From Streptomyces ortus (GTDB lineage: Bacteria; Actinomycetota; Actinomycetes; Streptomycetales; Streptomycetaceae): a DNA stretch of 64,000 nucleotides. Below the pieces are notes generated by a model. It had not been told where the DNA came from and searched no databases. It was given only the letters and a program-made list of their open reading frames with translations. Positions 49,278 to 57,921 of the stretch are shown here, piece by piece (position 1 is the first letter of the stretch; each line of letters starts with the position of its first letter). The translations under genes were made by a program, and so were the position numbers. The DNA is taken from positions 6,106,118 through 6,170,117 of the forward strand of contig NZ_JAIFZO010000002.1 in assembly GCF_026341275.1 (NCBI RefSeq), given 5' to 3'.

Positions 49278-50386
49278 CCGCGTCCGCCGCCGGGCCCCCG
49301 CCGCGGTCCGCCCCCGCCGCGCCCCTGCGGATCGCCCTGATCGCCTCCGCCCGGCACCCGATCCGTGATCCCTTCGCGGGCGGCCTCGAAGCGCACACCT
49401 GGACGCTCTCCAAGGCCCTGCGTGCCCGCGGCCACAAGGTCACGATCTTCGCGGGGCCGGGCTCGGACCCGGATCTCGGGGTGGTCGAGATGCCGTTCCG
49501 GCCGCCCCGCATCAGCGAGGCCGCCTGCCGGGACACCAGCATGGTGGCCGCGCACTGGCTGGCGGAGCACCACGCCTACCTCCAGCTGATGCTCGACCTC
49601 TCCCGCCCGCCGGCGCGCGGCGACTACGACATCGTGCACAACAACAGCCTGCACTACCTGCCGGTGGCGATGGCCGCCGTGCTCTCCGTGCCGGTCGTCA
49701 CCACCCTGCACACCCCGCCCACCCCGTGGCTGGAGTCGGCCATCCAGGCGCCGCCGCTCTGCCCGATAAGGTTCAGCGCGGTCAGCGACCACACGGCCGC
49801 GGCCTGGCGGCACGTGGTGCCCGCCGCCACCGTGGTGCGCAACGGCATCGACATCGAGCGCTGGCACCCGGGCCCCGGCGGGGACGAACTGGTCTGGTCG
49901 GGGCGGATCGTGCCCGAGAAAGGCGCGCACTTCGCGATCGAGGCCGCACGCCTGGCGGGACGGGGACTGCGGCTCGCCGGACCCGTGGGGGACACGGAGT
50001 ACTTCGAGGCGTGCGTCAGGCCCCGCCTCGACCGCACCATCACCTACGCGGGCCATCTCTCCCAGCCCGAACTGTGCGAGCTGGTCGGCTCCTCGGCCGC
50101 CGCCGTCGTCTCACCCTGCTGGGACGAACCGTACGGACTGGTGATCGCGGAGGCGCTGGCCTGCGGCACCCCGGTGTGCGGGTTCGCGCGCGGCGCGCTG
50201 CCGGAGATCGTCACGGACGACTGCGCCCGGCTGGTCCGGCCCGGCGACTGTACGGCGCTGGCGGCGGCCGTCGAGCCGACGATCGCCCTGTCCCGGACCG
50301 CCGCGCGGCGCCACGCGGAGGCCTTCTGCTCCATGGAGGTCATGACCCGCAGCTACGAGCGCTTCTACCACTCGGTGTCGGCATGA
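49274..50386 (+). CDS. GT4 glycosyltransferase
   Basis: 370 residues, GTG overlapping the previous stop. Standard GT-B/GT4: APLRIALIASARHPIRDPFAGGLEAHTWTL (acceptor-side loop, abridged), YDIVHNNSLHYLPVA, VTTLHTPPTPWLESA, FSAVSDHTAAAWRHVV, VVRNGIDIERWHPGPG, then LVWSGRIVPEKGAHFAIEAA (donor side), and VVSPCWDEPYGLVIAEALAC (E-x7-E: EPYGLVIAE) with GTPVCGFARGALPEIV. Resembles WcaI/trehalose-type transferases. Coupled to its neighbours by overlaps, so likely a step in building one glycan or glycolipid; acceptor unknown. Confidence 0.9.
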   Translation: MTASAAGPPPRSAPAAPLRIALIASARHPIRDPFAGGLEAHTWTLSKALRARGHKVTIFAGPGSDPDLGVVEMPFRPPRISEAACRDTSMVAAHWLAEHHAYLQLMLDLSRPPARGDYDIVHNNSLHYLPVAMAAVLSVPVVTTLHTPPTPWLESAIQAPPLCPIRFSAVSDHTAAAWRHVVPAATVVRNGIDIERWHPGPGGDELVWSGRIVPEKGAHFAIEAARLAGRGLRLAGPVGDTEYFEACVRPRLDRTITYAGHLSQPELCELVGSSAAAVVSPCWDEPYGLVIAEALACGTPVCGFARGALPEIVTDDCARLVRPGDCTALAAAVEPTIALSRTAARRHAEAFCSMEVMTRSYERFYHSVSA

Positions 50387-51453
50387 TCGGCTACTACGTC
50401 CACCACCAGGGCAGCGGCCATCTGAACCGGGCCAGGACGATCGCCGCGCACTGCCCCCTCCGGGTGACGGGCCTGTCCACCCTTCCCGAGCCCCCGGACT
50501 GGCCCTGGCCGGGCGACTGGGTGCGGCTGCCCCGGGACGACGACGGCGACCCCGCCGGTTTCGCGGACGTGACGGCGGGCGGGCGGCTGCACTGGGCGCC
50601 CCTCGGACACGCCGGGTTCCGTGGGCGCATGGCGCAGATCGCGCGCTGGATCGAGGCGGCCTCGCCCCGGCTGCTGATGTCCGACGTCTCCGTCGAAGTG
50701 GCCCTGCTGGCAAGGCTGTTGGGTACGCCCGTCGCGGTGGCGGCGATGCGGGGCGACCGCACCGACCCGCCGCACCGGACGGCGTACGACCTGGCGGATC
50801 TGCTCCTCGCTCCGTGGCCGGCCGCGCTGCCCGAGCCGGGCTGGCCCTCCCACTGGCAGGCCAAGACCGTCCACACGGGCGCCTTCTCCCGCTTCGACGG
50901 CCGCCCGCGCGCCGCGAGCGCCGCGGACCCGGGGTGTACGGACCGATCGCGTACGCCCCGGAGGGTGCTGCTCCTGATGGGTGCGGGCGGGTCCGACGTC
51001 TCACCGGGGGAGGTGAAGGCCGCCCGGGCGGCCACCCCCGGCTGGGAGTGGACGACGCTCGGCGGTCCTGACGGCGGCTGGTCGGCCGATCCGTGGCCCG
51101 CCCTGTGCGCGGCGGACGTCGTGGTCACCCACGCGGGCCAGAACGCGCTAGCCGAGTGCGCCGCCGCGCGCCGTCCCGCGGTGGTCGTCCCCCAGGACCG
51201 CCCCTTCGGGGAACAGGCGGCCACGGCCCGCGCCCTGACCCGCGGCGACCTGGCGGTCGTCACGCCTGCCTGGCCGGCCCCGGAGACCTGGCCCGCCCTC
51301 CTGGAACAGGCCCACGAGCGGGGCGGCGACCGTTGGTCCCGGTGGTCACCGGGCGACGGCGCGGCCCTCGCGGCGACCGCCCTGGCCGAGGCGGCGGGTG
51401 ACACCACCCCGGTACGACGTCCCGGCGCCCCCGACCACCCCGCCGCCCTCTGA
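50383..51453 (+). CDS. GT28/MurG-like glycosyltransferase
   Basis: 356 residues, ATGA overlap. The start MIGYYVHHQGSGHLNRARTI has the Gly-rich GSGHLNRA loop of GT28-type (MurG/UGT-like) enzymes, and the C-terminal half carries VLLLMGAGGSDVSPGEVKAA and the signature ADVVVTHAGQNALAECAAAR, RPAVVVPQDRPFGEQAATAR (nucleotide-sugar binding, HAGQN..AE). It probably acts on the same acceptor as the neighbouring transferases. The sugar is not known. Slightly Trp-rich N-terminal region (PPDWPWPGDWVRLP) is unremarkable for the family. Confidence 0.85.
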   Translation: MIGYYVHHQGSGHLNRARTIAAHCPLRVTGLSTLPEPPDWPWPGDWVRLPRDDDGDPAGFADVTAGGRLHWAPLGHAGFRGRMAQIARWIEAASPRLLMSDVSVEVALLARLLGTPVAVAAMRGDRTDPPHRTAYDLADLLLAPWPAALPEPGWPSHWQAKTVHTGAFSRFDGRPRAASAADPGCTDRSRTPRRVLLLMGAGGSDVSPGEVKAARAATPGWEWTTLGGPDGGWSADPWPALCAADVVVTHAGQNALAECAAARRPAVVVPQDRPFGEQAATARALTRGDLAVVTPAWPAPETWPALLEQAHERGGDRWSRWSPGDGAALAATALAEAAGDTTPVRRPGAPDHPAAL

Positions 51454-52493
51454 TGCGTATCGCCATGCCGCGTATCGCCATGCCGCGTACCGCCGTGATC
51501 ACCCTCGCGGCCGGGCGGCACGGGCATCTCGCTCTGCAGCGGGCCGGGCTCGACGGTGGCTCCCGGGCGCCCGGACAGTACGTCGTCGTCGCCATGGGGG
51601 ATCCGGGACTGGGCGCCGTGGCCGCCGGGCGGCGGCCCGAAGCCGCGGTCGTCGACTGCCCGGTGCGCGACGGGAAGCTGCCGCTCGCCCGGGCCCGCAA
51701 CCTCGGCGCCGCGCACGCCCTGGCCCGCGGCGCCGAACTGCTCGTCTTCCTCGACGTCGACTGCGTGCCGGGCGACAGGCTGCTGGAGCGGTATGCCGAG
51801 GTGGCCGGGGACCGCCCCCGCTCCCTCCTCTGCGGCACCGTCGCCTACCTCCCGCCGCCACCGGACCCCGTCGGCGGCTACCGGCTCGCCGACCTCCCCG
51901 CGCTCGCCGAGCCGCACCCCGCCCGCCCCGCCCCCGGAGCCGGTGAGATCCAGGACGGCACCGACCACACCCTCTTCTGGTCGCTGTCCTTCGCCCTGAC
52001 CGCCGACACCTGGGACGCGGTCGGCGGCTTCTGCGAGGAGTACGAGGGGTACGGCGGCGAGGACACCGACTACGGCCAGCGGGCCCGCGCGGCCGGGGTC
52101 GGGCTCACCTGGGTGGGCGGCGCCCCGGCCTTCCACCAGTACCACCCGACCACCGACCCGCCGGTCGGACACCTGGACGACATCCTGCGCAACGGCGAGA
52201 TCTTCCACCGCCGCTGGGGCTGGTGGCCGATGAGCGGCTGGCTCGACGCGTTCGCCGAGGACGGTCTGATCCGGTGGAACCGGACCGCCGCCCGCTGGGA
52301 AGCCACCGCACGCGGGGATGCCACCGCACGCCGCGAGGCCACCACAACCGGGCACACCACGGCCGCACCCGGGCCCACCACCACGGCCGCACCCGGGCCC
52401 ACCACCACGGCCGCACCGGGCACGCCACCACGGCGCCGGGCACCGGCCCCGGACACCTCTCACCGCGACCCGGGTGACAGCCGGTCGCCTTGA
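51453..52493 (+). CDS. GT2 (galactosyltransferase-like) glycosyltransferase with Thr/Ala/Pro repeat tail
   Basis: 346 residues, TGATG overlap. The N-terminus has an in-frame duplication (MRIAMPRIAMPRTAV). Core: AVITLAAGRHGHLALQRAGL, LARARNLGAAHALARGAEL, VFLDVDCVPGDRLLERY (GT2 DxD-like), WSLSFALTADTWDAVGGFCE, EYEGYGGEDTDYGQRARAAG (ED catalytic pair of Glyco_transf_7C). The last ~60 residues are Thr/Ala/Pro/Gly repeats made by a 24-bp unit present 2.3 times at 52365-52420 (PGPTTTAAPG). Such a tail may be a spacer. Last of the four coupled genes. Terminal Arg/Pro stretch unstructured. Confidence 0.85.
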   Translation: MRIAMPRIAMPRTAVITLAAGRHGHLALQRAGLDGGSRAPGQYVVVAMGDPGLGAVAAGRRPEAAVVDCPVRDGKLPLARARNLGAAHALARGAELLVFLDVDCVPGDRLLERYAEVAGDRPRSLLCGTVAYLPPPPDPVGGYRLADLPALAEPHPARPAPGAGEIQDGTDHTLFWSLSFALTADTWDAVGGFCEEYEGYGGEDTDYGQRARAAGVGLTWVGGAPAFHQYHPTTDPPVGHLDDILRNGEIFHRRWGWWPMSGWLDAFAEDGLIRWNRTAARWEATARGDATARREATTTGHTTAAPGPTTTAAPGPTTTAAPGTPPRRRAPAPDTSHRDPGDSRSP

Positions 52494-52620
52494 GCCGGAG
52501 CGGTCGGCTCACGTGGCTGTCACGCGTGGTAGGCGTTCTACTACGCTTGCCCGGTGCGGCCGGCGCCGCACGGCGGGCGTCGCGGAAGGCGGTGTGCGGC
52601 GACATGGGTGCCTCACCGGC

Positions 52621-52992
52621 TCCCTGCGCGCGGCCGGCTACGCCCGCGCCGTGGCCCCGCCGATGTGGCTGCGTCAGGAGACCATCGGAAGCCTGCCGCT
52701 CCTGCGCTCCGCCGGCCGGCCCCTGGACGCCGACATCCTCGCCCTCGCCCAGACCCTCGCCGACGCCGCCACCATCGGCCTGCTCCACTCCCGCACCATC
52801 ATCGAACAGGCGAAGGGATTGCTCGCTGCCCGTCGCAACGTCAGCCTCAACCAGGCGTTCGAGACGATGCGCAGCCACGCCCGCCGGCACCGGCTCCTGC
52901 TCAGCAACGTCGCCCGGGACATCATCGACACCGGCGACATGCTGCACCAGCCCTCCGGGCTGCCCAGGGCGAAGGCGACCGACGCCGAGTAA
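52621..52992 (+). pseudogene. truncated GAF-ANTAR gene with internal linker deletion
   Basis: In frame, RAAGYARAVAPPMWLRQETI, GSLPLLRSAGRPLDADILAL, AQTLADAATIGLLHSRTIIE is the end of a GAF domain fused straight into QAKGLLAARRNVSLNQAFET, an ANTAR domain. In intact homologues about 20 residues of coiled linker separate IGLLHxRT from VIEQAKG; they are absent here, and the GAF N-terminus is missing with no good start upstream (only an ATG at 52663). So it is probably a decaying gene, though a short ANTAR product from 52663 could still be made. Ends normally at 52992. Confidence 0.65.
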
Positions 52993-53142
52993 TCGCCGAG
53001 GTGCGGGCGGCTCCGCGAGAAGCGGGGTACCCCGGCGTGTGCCGCGCCCCGCCCGCGCCGTCGTGCGCTTTGATCTGCGAAGGACAGCGTCGCGCCGCGC
53101 AGGGCGCAGACGAGGCGACGACTCGTCGACGGAGCGCTCGGC

Positions 53143-54786
53143 ATGACGAAGAACGTGACGAAAAGCGTGACAGCCAGCGGGGCAAAGAGCGGGGCAAAGA
53201 GCGGGACGAGGAGCGGGACGAAGGGCGGGACCGCGCCCCGGGCCGAGCACGGGTCCGGCCGCGGGGCCGTGGAGCAGCCCGCCAAAGAGCCCGCCACCCA
53301 CCACTGGCTGTTCGGCGACCAGCTCGGCCCCCACTTCGTCGATCCCGCACGCGGCGGCCCGCACCGGGACGCGCCGCTGGTGATGATCGAGGCCCGCAGC
53401 GTCCTGCGCCGACGACGGTTCCACCGCGCCAAGGCCCACCTGATCCTGTCGGCGATGCGCCACCGGGCCGCCGAACTCGGCGACCGCGTGCGCTACGTCA
53501 AGGCCGACACCTACCGCGAAGGGCTGCGGGAGGCGGTGGGCGACGCTCCGGTGACCGTGCACCACCCCACGTCCCACGCCGCCCTCGCCTTCGTACGCTC
53601 CCTGCCCTCCGTACGCGTCCTGCCGGCCCGGGGCTTCCTCGTGTCGCACGACGAGTTCAGGCGCTGGGCGGACGGCCTCGGCACGAAACACCTGCGCCAG
53701 GAGGACTTCTACCGGCGGGTCCGCCGGACGCACGACCTGCTGATGGAGGGCGACCGGCCGGCCGGGGGCCGCTGGAACCTCGACCACGACAACCGGCGGC
53801 CCCCGCCCAAGGGCGCCGCCGACCTCGGTGTCCCGGCGCCGTACCGGCCCCGGGAGAGCGACATCGACGCCGAGGTGCGGGACGACCTCGACCGCTGGGC
53901 GCGCGAGGGGGACGTCGAGTTCGTCGGTGAGGACGGGCCGCGCAGGTTCCCCGCCACGCGCCGGGAGGCGCTCGCCGCGCTCACCCGCTTCGTCGAGCAC
54001 CGGCTGCCCACGTTCGGCGCGTACGAGGACGCGATCCTGGCCGGCGACGCGACGATGAGCCACAGCCTGCTCTCCTCCTCGCTCAACCTCGGCCTGCTGG
54101 ACCCCGCCGAGTGCGCCGAGCGGGCGGAGGCGGCCTGGCGGTCGGGAGACGTGCCGGTCAACAGCGCCGAGGGGTTCGTCCGGCAGATCACCGGCTGGCG
54201 CGAGTACGTCTGGCACGTCTACTGGTACTTCGGCACGGGGTACCGCGAGAGCAACGCCCTGGGCCACCACGCGCCGCTGCCCGACTGGTTCACGGACCTG
54301 TCCCCGGACGCGACCGACGCCAACTGCCTCAGCCACGTCCTCCAGCAGGTCGGGGAGACCGGCTGGACCCACCACATCCCCCGGCTGATGATCCTCGGCA
54401 GTCTCGCCCTGCAGCGGGGGTGGGAGCCCGGGGCCGTCACCGACTGGTTCCACCGCAGCTTCGTCGACGGCTACGACTGGGTGATGGTCCCGAACGTGGT
54501 CGGCATGTCGCAGTACGCCGACGGGGGCCGCATGACCACCAAGCCGTACACGTCCGGTGGCGCGTACATCAACCGAATGAGCGACTTCTGCGGTCCCTGC
54601 CGCTACAAGCCGACCGTACGGGTGGGCGAGGACGCCTGTCCCTTCACCGCCGGGTACTGGAACCTGCTGCACCGCCACCGCGACCGGTTCGAGCACAACG
54701 CGCGGATGACGCAGGCTGTACGGGGGCTCGACCGCCTCTCCGATCTCGAAGAGCTGCTAAAGCAGGAGCGCGCCCGCAGGGACTGA
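53143..54786 (+). CDS. FeS-type cryptochrome/photolyase (PhrB/CryB group)
   Basis: 547 residues. Starts with a repeat-encoded head (SGAKSGAKSGTRSGTKGGT, four 12-bp units at 53176-53223), then HHWLFGDQLGPHF at about 52, the N-terminal domain of prokaryotic (6-4) photolyases/FeS-BCP proteins. Downstream: HPTSHAALAFVRSL, FYRRVRRTHDLLME, GRWNLDHDNRRPPP, FGAYEDAILAGDATMSHSLL, and WYFGTGYRESN. Four Cys fit the [4Fe-4S] set: NCLSHVLQQV, DFCGPCRYKP (two) and DACPFTAGYW. No His-Asp photoreceptor output domain is attached. Predicted FAD, probably deazaflavin/ribityl-lumazine type antenna, and light-driven DNA repair or signalling. GTG at 53269 is an alternative start that would drop the repeat head. 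Confidence 0.9.
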   Translation: MTKNVTKSVTASGAKSGAKSGTRSGTKGGTAPRAEHGSGRGAVEQPAKEPATHHWLFGDQLGPHFVDPARGGPHRDAPLVMIEARSVLRRRRFHRAKAHLILSAMRHRAAELGDRVRYVKADTYREGLREAVGDAPVTVHHPTSHAALAFVRSLPSVRVLPARGFLVSHDEFRRWADGLGTKHLRQEDFYRRVRRTHDLLMEGDRPAGGRWNLDHDNRRPPPKGAADLGVPAPYRPRESDIDAEVRDDLDRWAREGDVEFVGEDGPRRFPATRREALAALTRFVEHRLPTFGAYEDAILAGDATMSHSLLSSSLNLGLLDPAECAERAEAAWRSGDVPVNSAEGFVRQITGWREYVWHVYWYFGTGYRESNALGHHAPLPDWFTDLSPDATDANCLSHVLQQVGETGWTHHIPRLMILGSLALQRGWEPGAVTDWFHRSFVDGYDWVMVPNVVGMSQYADGGRMTTKPYTSGGAYINRMSDFCGPCRYKPTVRVGEDACPFTAGYWNLLHRHRDRFEHNARMTQAVRGLDRLSDLEELLKQERARRD

Positions 54787-54825
54787 GGGACCGGGCCCCT
54801 GCCGAGGAGAGGAACAGGACAGCAC

Positions 54826-56001
54826 GTGGAGCCCGAACAGCAGGCGCTATTCGACTGGGCGGACGCCGCACCGCTCCCCGAGCGCCCCGCGGGAACAGCG
54901 GGGGCCCCGGCCGGGTCGTACGCGTTCCGGGACAGCCCCGAGGCCCGCCGGATGCTCGACGTCCGGGAGGTGTACGCCGAGCCTGCGGCCCTCGACTCCC
55001 CGCGCGGGCAGCAGATCATGGCCCGGCTCCCCGGCGTGCGGGTGACGGAGGTCGAAGGCCACTGGCGCATCCCCGCCCTGCACGGCAACGACGGCAACAT
55101 CGGCCGCTGGGTCCGCATCAAGACCGACACGCTCGTCCTCGGCGTCAAACACAGCCTCAGCACCCGCCCGAACGGCAGGTCGGCCGACTGGATCGCCCCC
55201 GGCCCCTCCAACGGCTGCGCGATGGCCTGCGCGTACTGCTACGTCCCCCGCCGCAAGGGATTCGCCAACCCCATCACCCTGTTCACCAACATCGAGGCGA
55301 TCGTGGCCCACGTACAGCGGCACGTACGCGCCCAGGGCCCCAAACCGGAACCCAACCAGTGCGACCCCGAAGCCTGGGTCTACGACATCGGTGAGAACGG
55401 CGACTGCTCCGTCGACGCCCTGGTCTGCGACAACACCGCGGATCTCGTCGCCGCGTTCCGTCGCCTGCCGACGGCGAAGGCCTCCTTCGCGACCAAGTTC
55501 GTCAACCCCGACCTGCTGGCGCTCGACCCGCAGGGCCGTACCCGCGTGCGCTTCTCCGTCATGCCGACCGGCGACGCGCGGCTCCTCGACATCCGTACGA
55601 GCCCGGTCCCCGAGCGCATCGCGGCGGCGGCCGACTTCCTCGACGCCGGGTACGAGGTCCACTTCAACCTCTCACCCGTGGTGCTGCGCCCGGGGTGGGA
55701 GCGGGACTGGGCCGACCTGCTGATCCACCTCGACGACGTCCTGCCCGCCCGGGTGAAGGCGCAGGCGGCGGCCGAGGTCATCATGCTGACCCACAACCAG
55801 GCCCTCCACGAGGTCAACCTGGGCTGGCACCCGCGCGCCGAGGACGTGCTGTGGCAGCCGGAGATCCAGGAGACCAAGCGCTCGCAGAACGGGGCGCTCA
55901 ACGTCCGCTACGCCCTGGAGACCAAGCAGCGGGCCCTGGCCCGGCTGCGGGAACTGCTGGCGGCGCACGCGCCGTGGCTGCGGATCAGGTACGCCTTTTG
56001 A
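54826..56001 (+). CDS. spore photoproduct lyase family radical SAM protein
   Basis: 391 residues, GTG at 54826 after AGGACAGC. Radical SAM cluster motif CAMACAYC within APGPSNGCAMACAYCYVPRR. Other SPL blocks: WVRIKTDTLVLGVKHSLSTR, FTNIEAIVAHVQRHV, CDPEAWVYDIGENGDCSVDA, FATKFVNPDLLAL, RVRFSVMPTGDARLLDIRTS, YEVHFNLSPVVLRPGWERDW, AEVIMLTHNQALHEVNLGWH. The SPL family splits the spore photoproduct thymine dimer; actinobacterial members without a confirmed substrate are often annotated SPL-like. It lies 40 bases after the photolyase gene, suggesting a joint UV-lesion role. C-terminus ends WLRIRYAF. Confidence 0.9.
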   Translation: MEPEQQALFDWADAAPLPERPAGTAGAPAGSYAFRDSPEARRMLDVREVYAEPAALDSPRGQQIMARLPGVRVTEVEGHWRIPALHGNDGNIGRWVRIKTDTLVLGVKHSLSTRPNGRSADWIAPGPSNGCAMACAYCYVPRRKGFANPITLFTNIEAIVAHVQRHVRAQGPKPEPNQCDPEAWVYDIGENGDCSVDALVCDNTADLVAAFRRLPTAKASFATKFVNPDLLALDPQGRTRVRFSVMPTGDARLLDIRTSPVPERIAAAADFLDAGYEVHFNLSPVVLRPGWERDWADLLIHLDDVLPARVKAQAAAEVIMLTHNQALHEVNLGWHPRAEDVLWQPEIQETKRSQNGALNVRYALETKQRALARLRELLAAHAPWLRIRYAF

Positions 56002-56076
56002 GACCGGTGGGAAGGGGAACCACGTTCCGTGCGGGTCACGGTCCCGCGGGGCGCGGGTGCACGGAGGAGGAGCGTG

Positions 56077-57090
56077 ATGCGGTTCCGGACGAGCGACCTC
56101 ACGGGTCCCGGTTACGGCCGCCGCCGGCATGGCCGCGGCTTCCGCTACCTCGACACCGGGGGCGGGACCCTCTCCGACGGCCCGGAGGTACGGCGCGTAC
56201 GCGATCTCGTCATTCCGCCGGCCTGGCGGGACGTCTGGATCTCCCCCTACCCGAACGGCCACATCCAGGCGGTCGGCACGGACGAGGCCGGCCGCCGCCA
56301 GTACCTCTACCACCCCCTCTTCCGCGAGAAGCAGGAAGCCGCCAAGCACACCCGCATCCTTGAGGTGGGCGCGGCGCTGCCCGAGGTGAGACGGCAGGTC
56401 GGCAAGGGCCTCGAAGGCTCTGGCCTGAGCCGGGAGCGGGTGCTCTCGCTCGCGGTCCGCCTGCTCGACCTCGGCTTCTTCCGCGTCGGCGACGACCGGT
56501 ACGCGAAGACGAACGAGTCCTACGGCCTGACGACCGTCCGGCGCCACCAGGTGACCTGCGCCAAGGGGGCGGTCGGCTTCGACTACGCGGCCAAGAGCGG
56601 GCGTCGCTACTGCCGCGAGATCGTCGACGAACAGGTGTACAAGGCCGTACGGTCCCTGCTGCGCCGCCGTGACGGCGACGAGCACCTGTTCGCGTACTAC
56701 GAGTCGCGCCGCTGGCACACGATCGACGCCACCGACCTGAACGGGCATCTGCGGGACCTCGCGGGCCTGGACATCTCCAGCAAGGACTTCAGGACCTGGC
56801 ACGCCACGGTGCTCGCGGCGGTCGCGCTCGCGGTGTCGGCGGAGGTGGCGGACACCTCGGCGAGCGCCCGGAAGCGGGCCGCCGCACGGGCGGTCCGCGA
56901 GGTCGCCGGATACCTCGGCAACACGCCGTCCGTGTGCCGGGCCTCGTACATCAACCCGCGCCTGTTCGAACTCTTCGACGAGGGAAGGACGATCGCCCCG
57001 GACCTGGCGTCCCTGGGCTCCGTACCGGTGGCGGGCGCGCTCGCCACGCAACCGGTGGAGGAGGCGGTGCTGCGGCTGCTCAGCGCGTAG
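56077..57090 (+). CDS. DNA topoisomerase IB (poxvirus-type)
   Basis: 337 residues from the ATG at 56077, which has GGAGGAGGAG upstream; a GTG at 56029 adds 16 residues. Blocks of the family: GRGFRYLDTGGGTLSD, IPPAWRDVWISPYPNGHIQA, GTDEAGRRQYLYHPLFREKQ, VLSLAVRLLDLGFFRVGDDR, ESYGLTTVRRHQV, FDYAAKSGRRY, LNGHLRDLAGLDISSKDFRT (KDFRT contains catalytic Arg) WHATVLAAVALA, and TPSVCRASYINPRLFELFDE with the nucleophile Tyr. It relaxes supercoils by nicking one strand. Common in soil actinobacteria, often near DNA-repair genes, as here. Confidence 0.93.
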   Translation: MRFRTSDLTGPGYGRRRHGRGFRYLDTGGGTLSDGPEVRRVRDLVIPPAWRDVWISPYPNGHIQAVGTDEAGRRQYLYHPLFREKQEAAKHTRILEVGAALPEVRRQVGKGLEGSGLSRERVLSLAVRLLDLGFFRVGDDRYAKTNESYGLTTVRRHQVTCAKGAVGFDYAAKSGRRYCREIVDEQVYKAVRSLLRRRDGDEHLFAYYESRRWHTIDATDLNGHLRDLAGLDISSKDFRTWHATVLAAVALAVSAEVADTSASARKRAAARAVREVAGYLGNTPSVCRASYINPRLFELFDEGRTIAPDLASLGSVPVAGALATQPVEEAVLRLLSA

Positions 57091-57253
57091 CGGCGCAGCG
57101 GCGCCGCTGCCCCTCGGTGTACGCGCCGACGTGGACGCGGACAACCGGACGCCGCTCGGACGCCGCTGGGATGCGCCCCGCCACGAACGCCCGGACAGTG
57201 GGAAGTGATGACGTCGTCCATGACGGGGCCGAGACCGAGGGAGCGTGCGGATC

Positions 57254-57481
57254 GTGGCGAAGGACAAGAAGCTCAACAAGGGTGACAAGGTCTCCTGGAG
57301 CAGTCATGGCCAGACCGTCCCCGGCAAGGTGAAGAAGAAGATCACGAGCCGTGCGAAGGTGGCGGGCCGCGACGTCGACGCCTCGAAGGACGAGCCGCAG
57401 TACGAGGTCGAGAGCGACAAGTCCGGCCGCAACGCCGTCCACAAGCCCGGGTCGCTGCGCAAGAAGAGCGGTGGCTCATGA
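57254..57481 (+). CDS. DUF2945 / TUDOR-like hypervirulence-associated small protein
   Basis: 75 residues from the GTG at 57254 (GAGGGAG ten bases before; the GTG at 57245 is too close to that site). The sequence KLNKGDKVSWSSHGQTVPGK, VKKKITSRAKVAGRDVDASK and DEPQYEVESDKSGRNAVHKP matches DUF2945, whose fold is a small TUDOR-like barrel (HVA1 domain). Very basic, so nucleic-acid binding is plausible. It overlaps the next gene (ATGA), forming a pair often seen in actinobacteria with DNA-repair or stress genes. Function unknown. Confidence 0.87.
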   Translation: MAKDKKLNKGDKVSWSSHGQTVPGKVKKKITSRAKVAGRDVDASKDEPQYEVESDKSGRNAVHKPGSLRKKSGGS

Positions 57482-57822
57482 GCGGCGGCCAGACCGACAC
57501 CGACCGTGCGGACACGGTCAAGGAGTTCGGCGAGGCCGTCAACATGACGCCCGCCGCCCTCAAGAAGTGGCTGGACACGGACGACTCGAAGAGCGTGGGG
57601 CAGTCGGACGGTGACGGCGAGAGCGTGGGGCACGCCTCCGGGCGCCGTATCGTCCGCCTGCTGGAGAAGAAGAAGGCGGACCTGACCGACGACGACGTCG
57701 CCCACATGCGCAAGGTCGTCGGCTACGTGCACCGCCACCTCGAGCAGCGCCCCTCGGGCGACGTCACGGACACGCGGTGGCGGTACTCGCTGATGAACTG
57801 GGGCCACGACCCGAAGGCGTGA
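57478..57822 (+). CDS. DUF3140 protein
   Basis: 114 residues, coupled to the DUF2945 gene by ATGA. It starts TDTDRADTVKEFGEAVNMTP and AALKKWLDTDDSKSVGQSDG, then GHASGRRIVRLLEKKKADLT, DDDVAHMRKVVGYVHRHLEQ, RPSGDVTDTRWRYSLMNWGH. The pattern (WL.T..S..VG, GR.IV.IL..K, VGYVHRHL.Q, W..SLMNWGHDP) is that of DUF3140 (labelled DNA-binding in some annotations). Function unknown. The DUF2945-DUF3140 pair recurs across bacteria, suggesting a joint role. Confidence 0.88.
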   Translation: MSGGQTDTDRADTVKEFGEAVNMTPAALKKWLDTDDSKSVGQSDGDGESVGHASGRRIVRLLEKKKADLTDDDVAHMRKVVGYVHRHLEQRPSGDVTDTRWRYSLMNWGHDPKA

Positions 57823-57865
57823 GCACGACACCGGTGCACGGTCGTCCGCGTGGTCGAACGCGAAA

Positions 57866-57895
57866 CCCGGGCCGGTCCGAACGGACCGACCCGGG
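57866..57895. terminator. bidirectional terminator between DUF3140 and katG
   Basis: Thirteen-base arms, CCCGGGCCGGTCC and GGACCGACCCGGG, pair with one mismatch around a GAAC loop. It lies between convergent genes, 44 bases after the DUF3140 stop and 27 after the katG stop. Confidence 0.85.
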
Positions 57896-57921
57896 CATGT
57901 ATCCCTGGGGAGCTACTGGGC

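Noticed and set aside
47657..50386. 909-residue plus frame covering two genes
   Set aside because: Only the part from 49274 is a glycosyltransferase; the rest is frame-shifted text over the 47940 gene.
53176..53223. CRISPR array
   Set aside because: Units are 12 bp, contiguous and coding, with no spacers.
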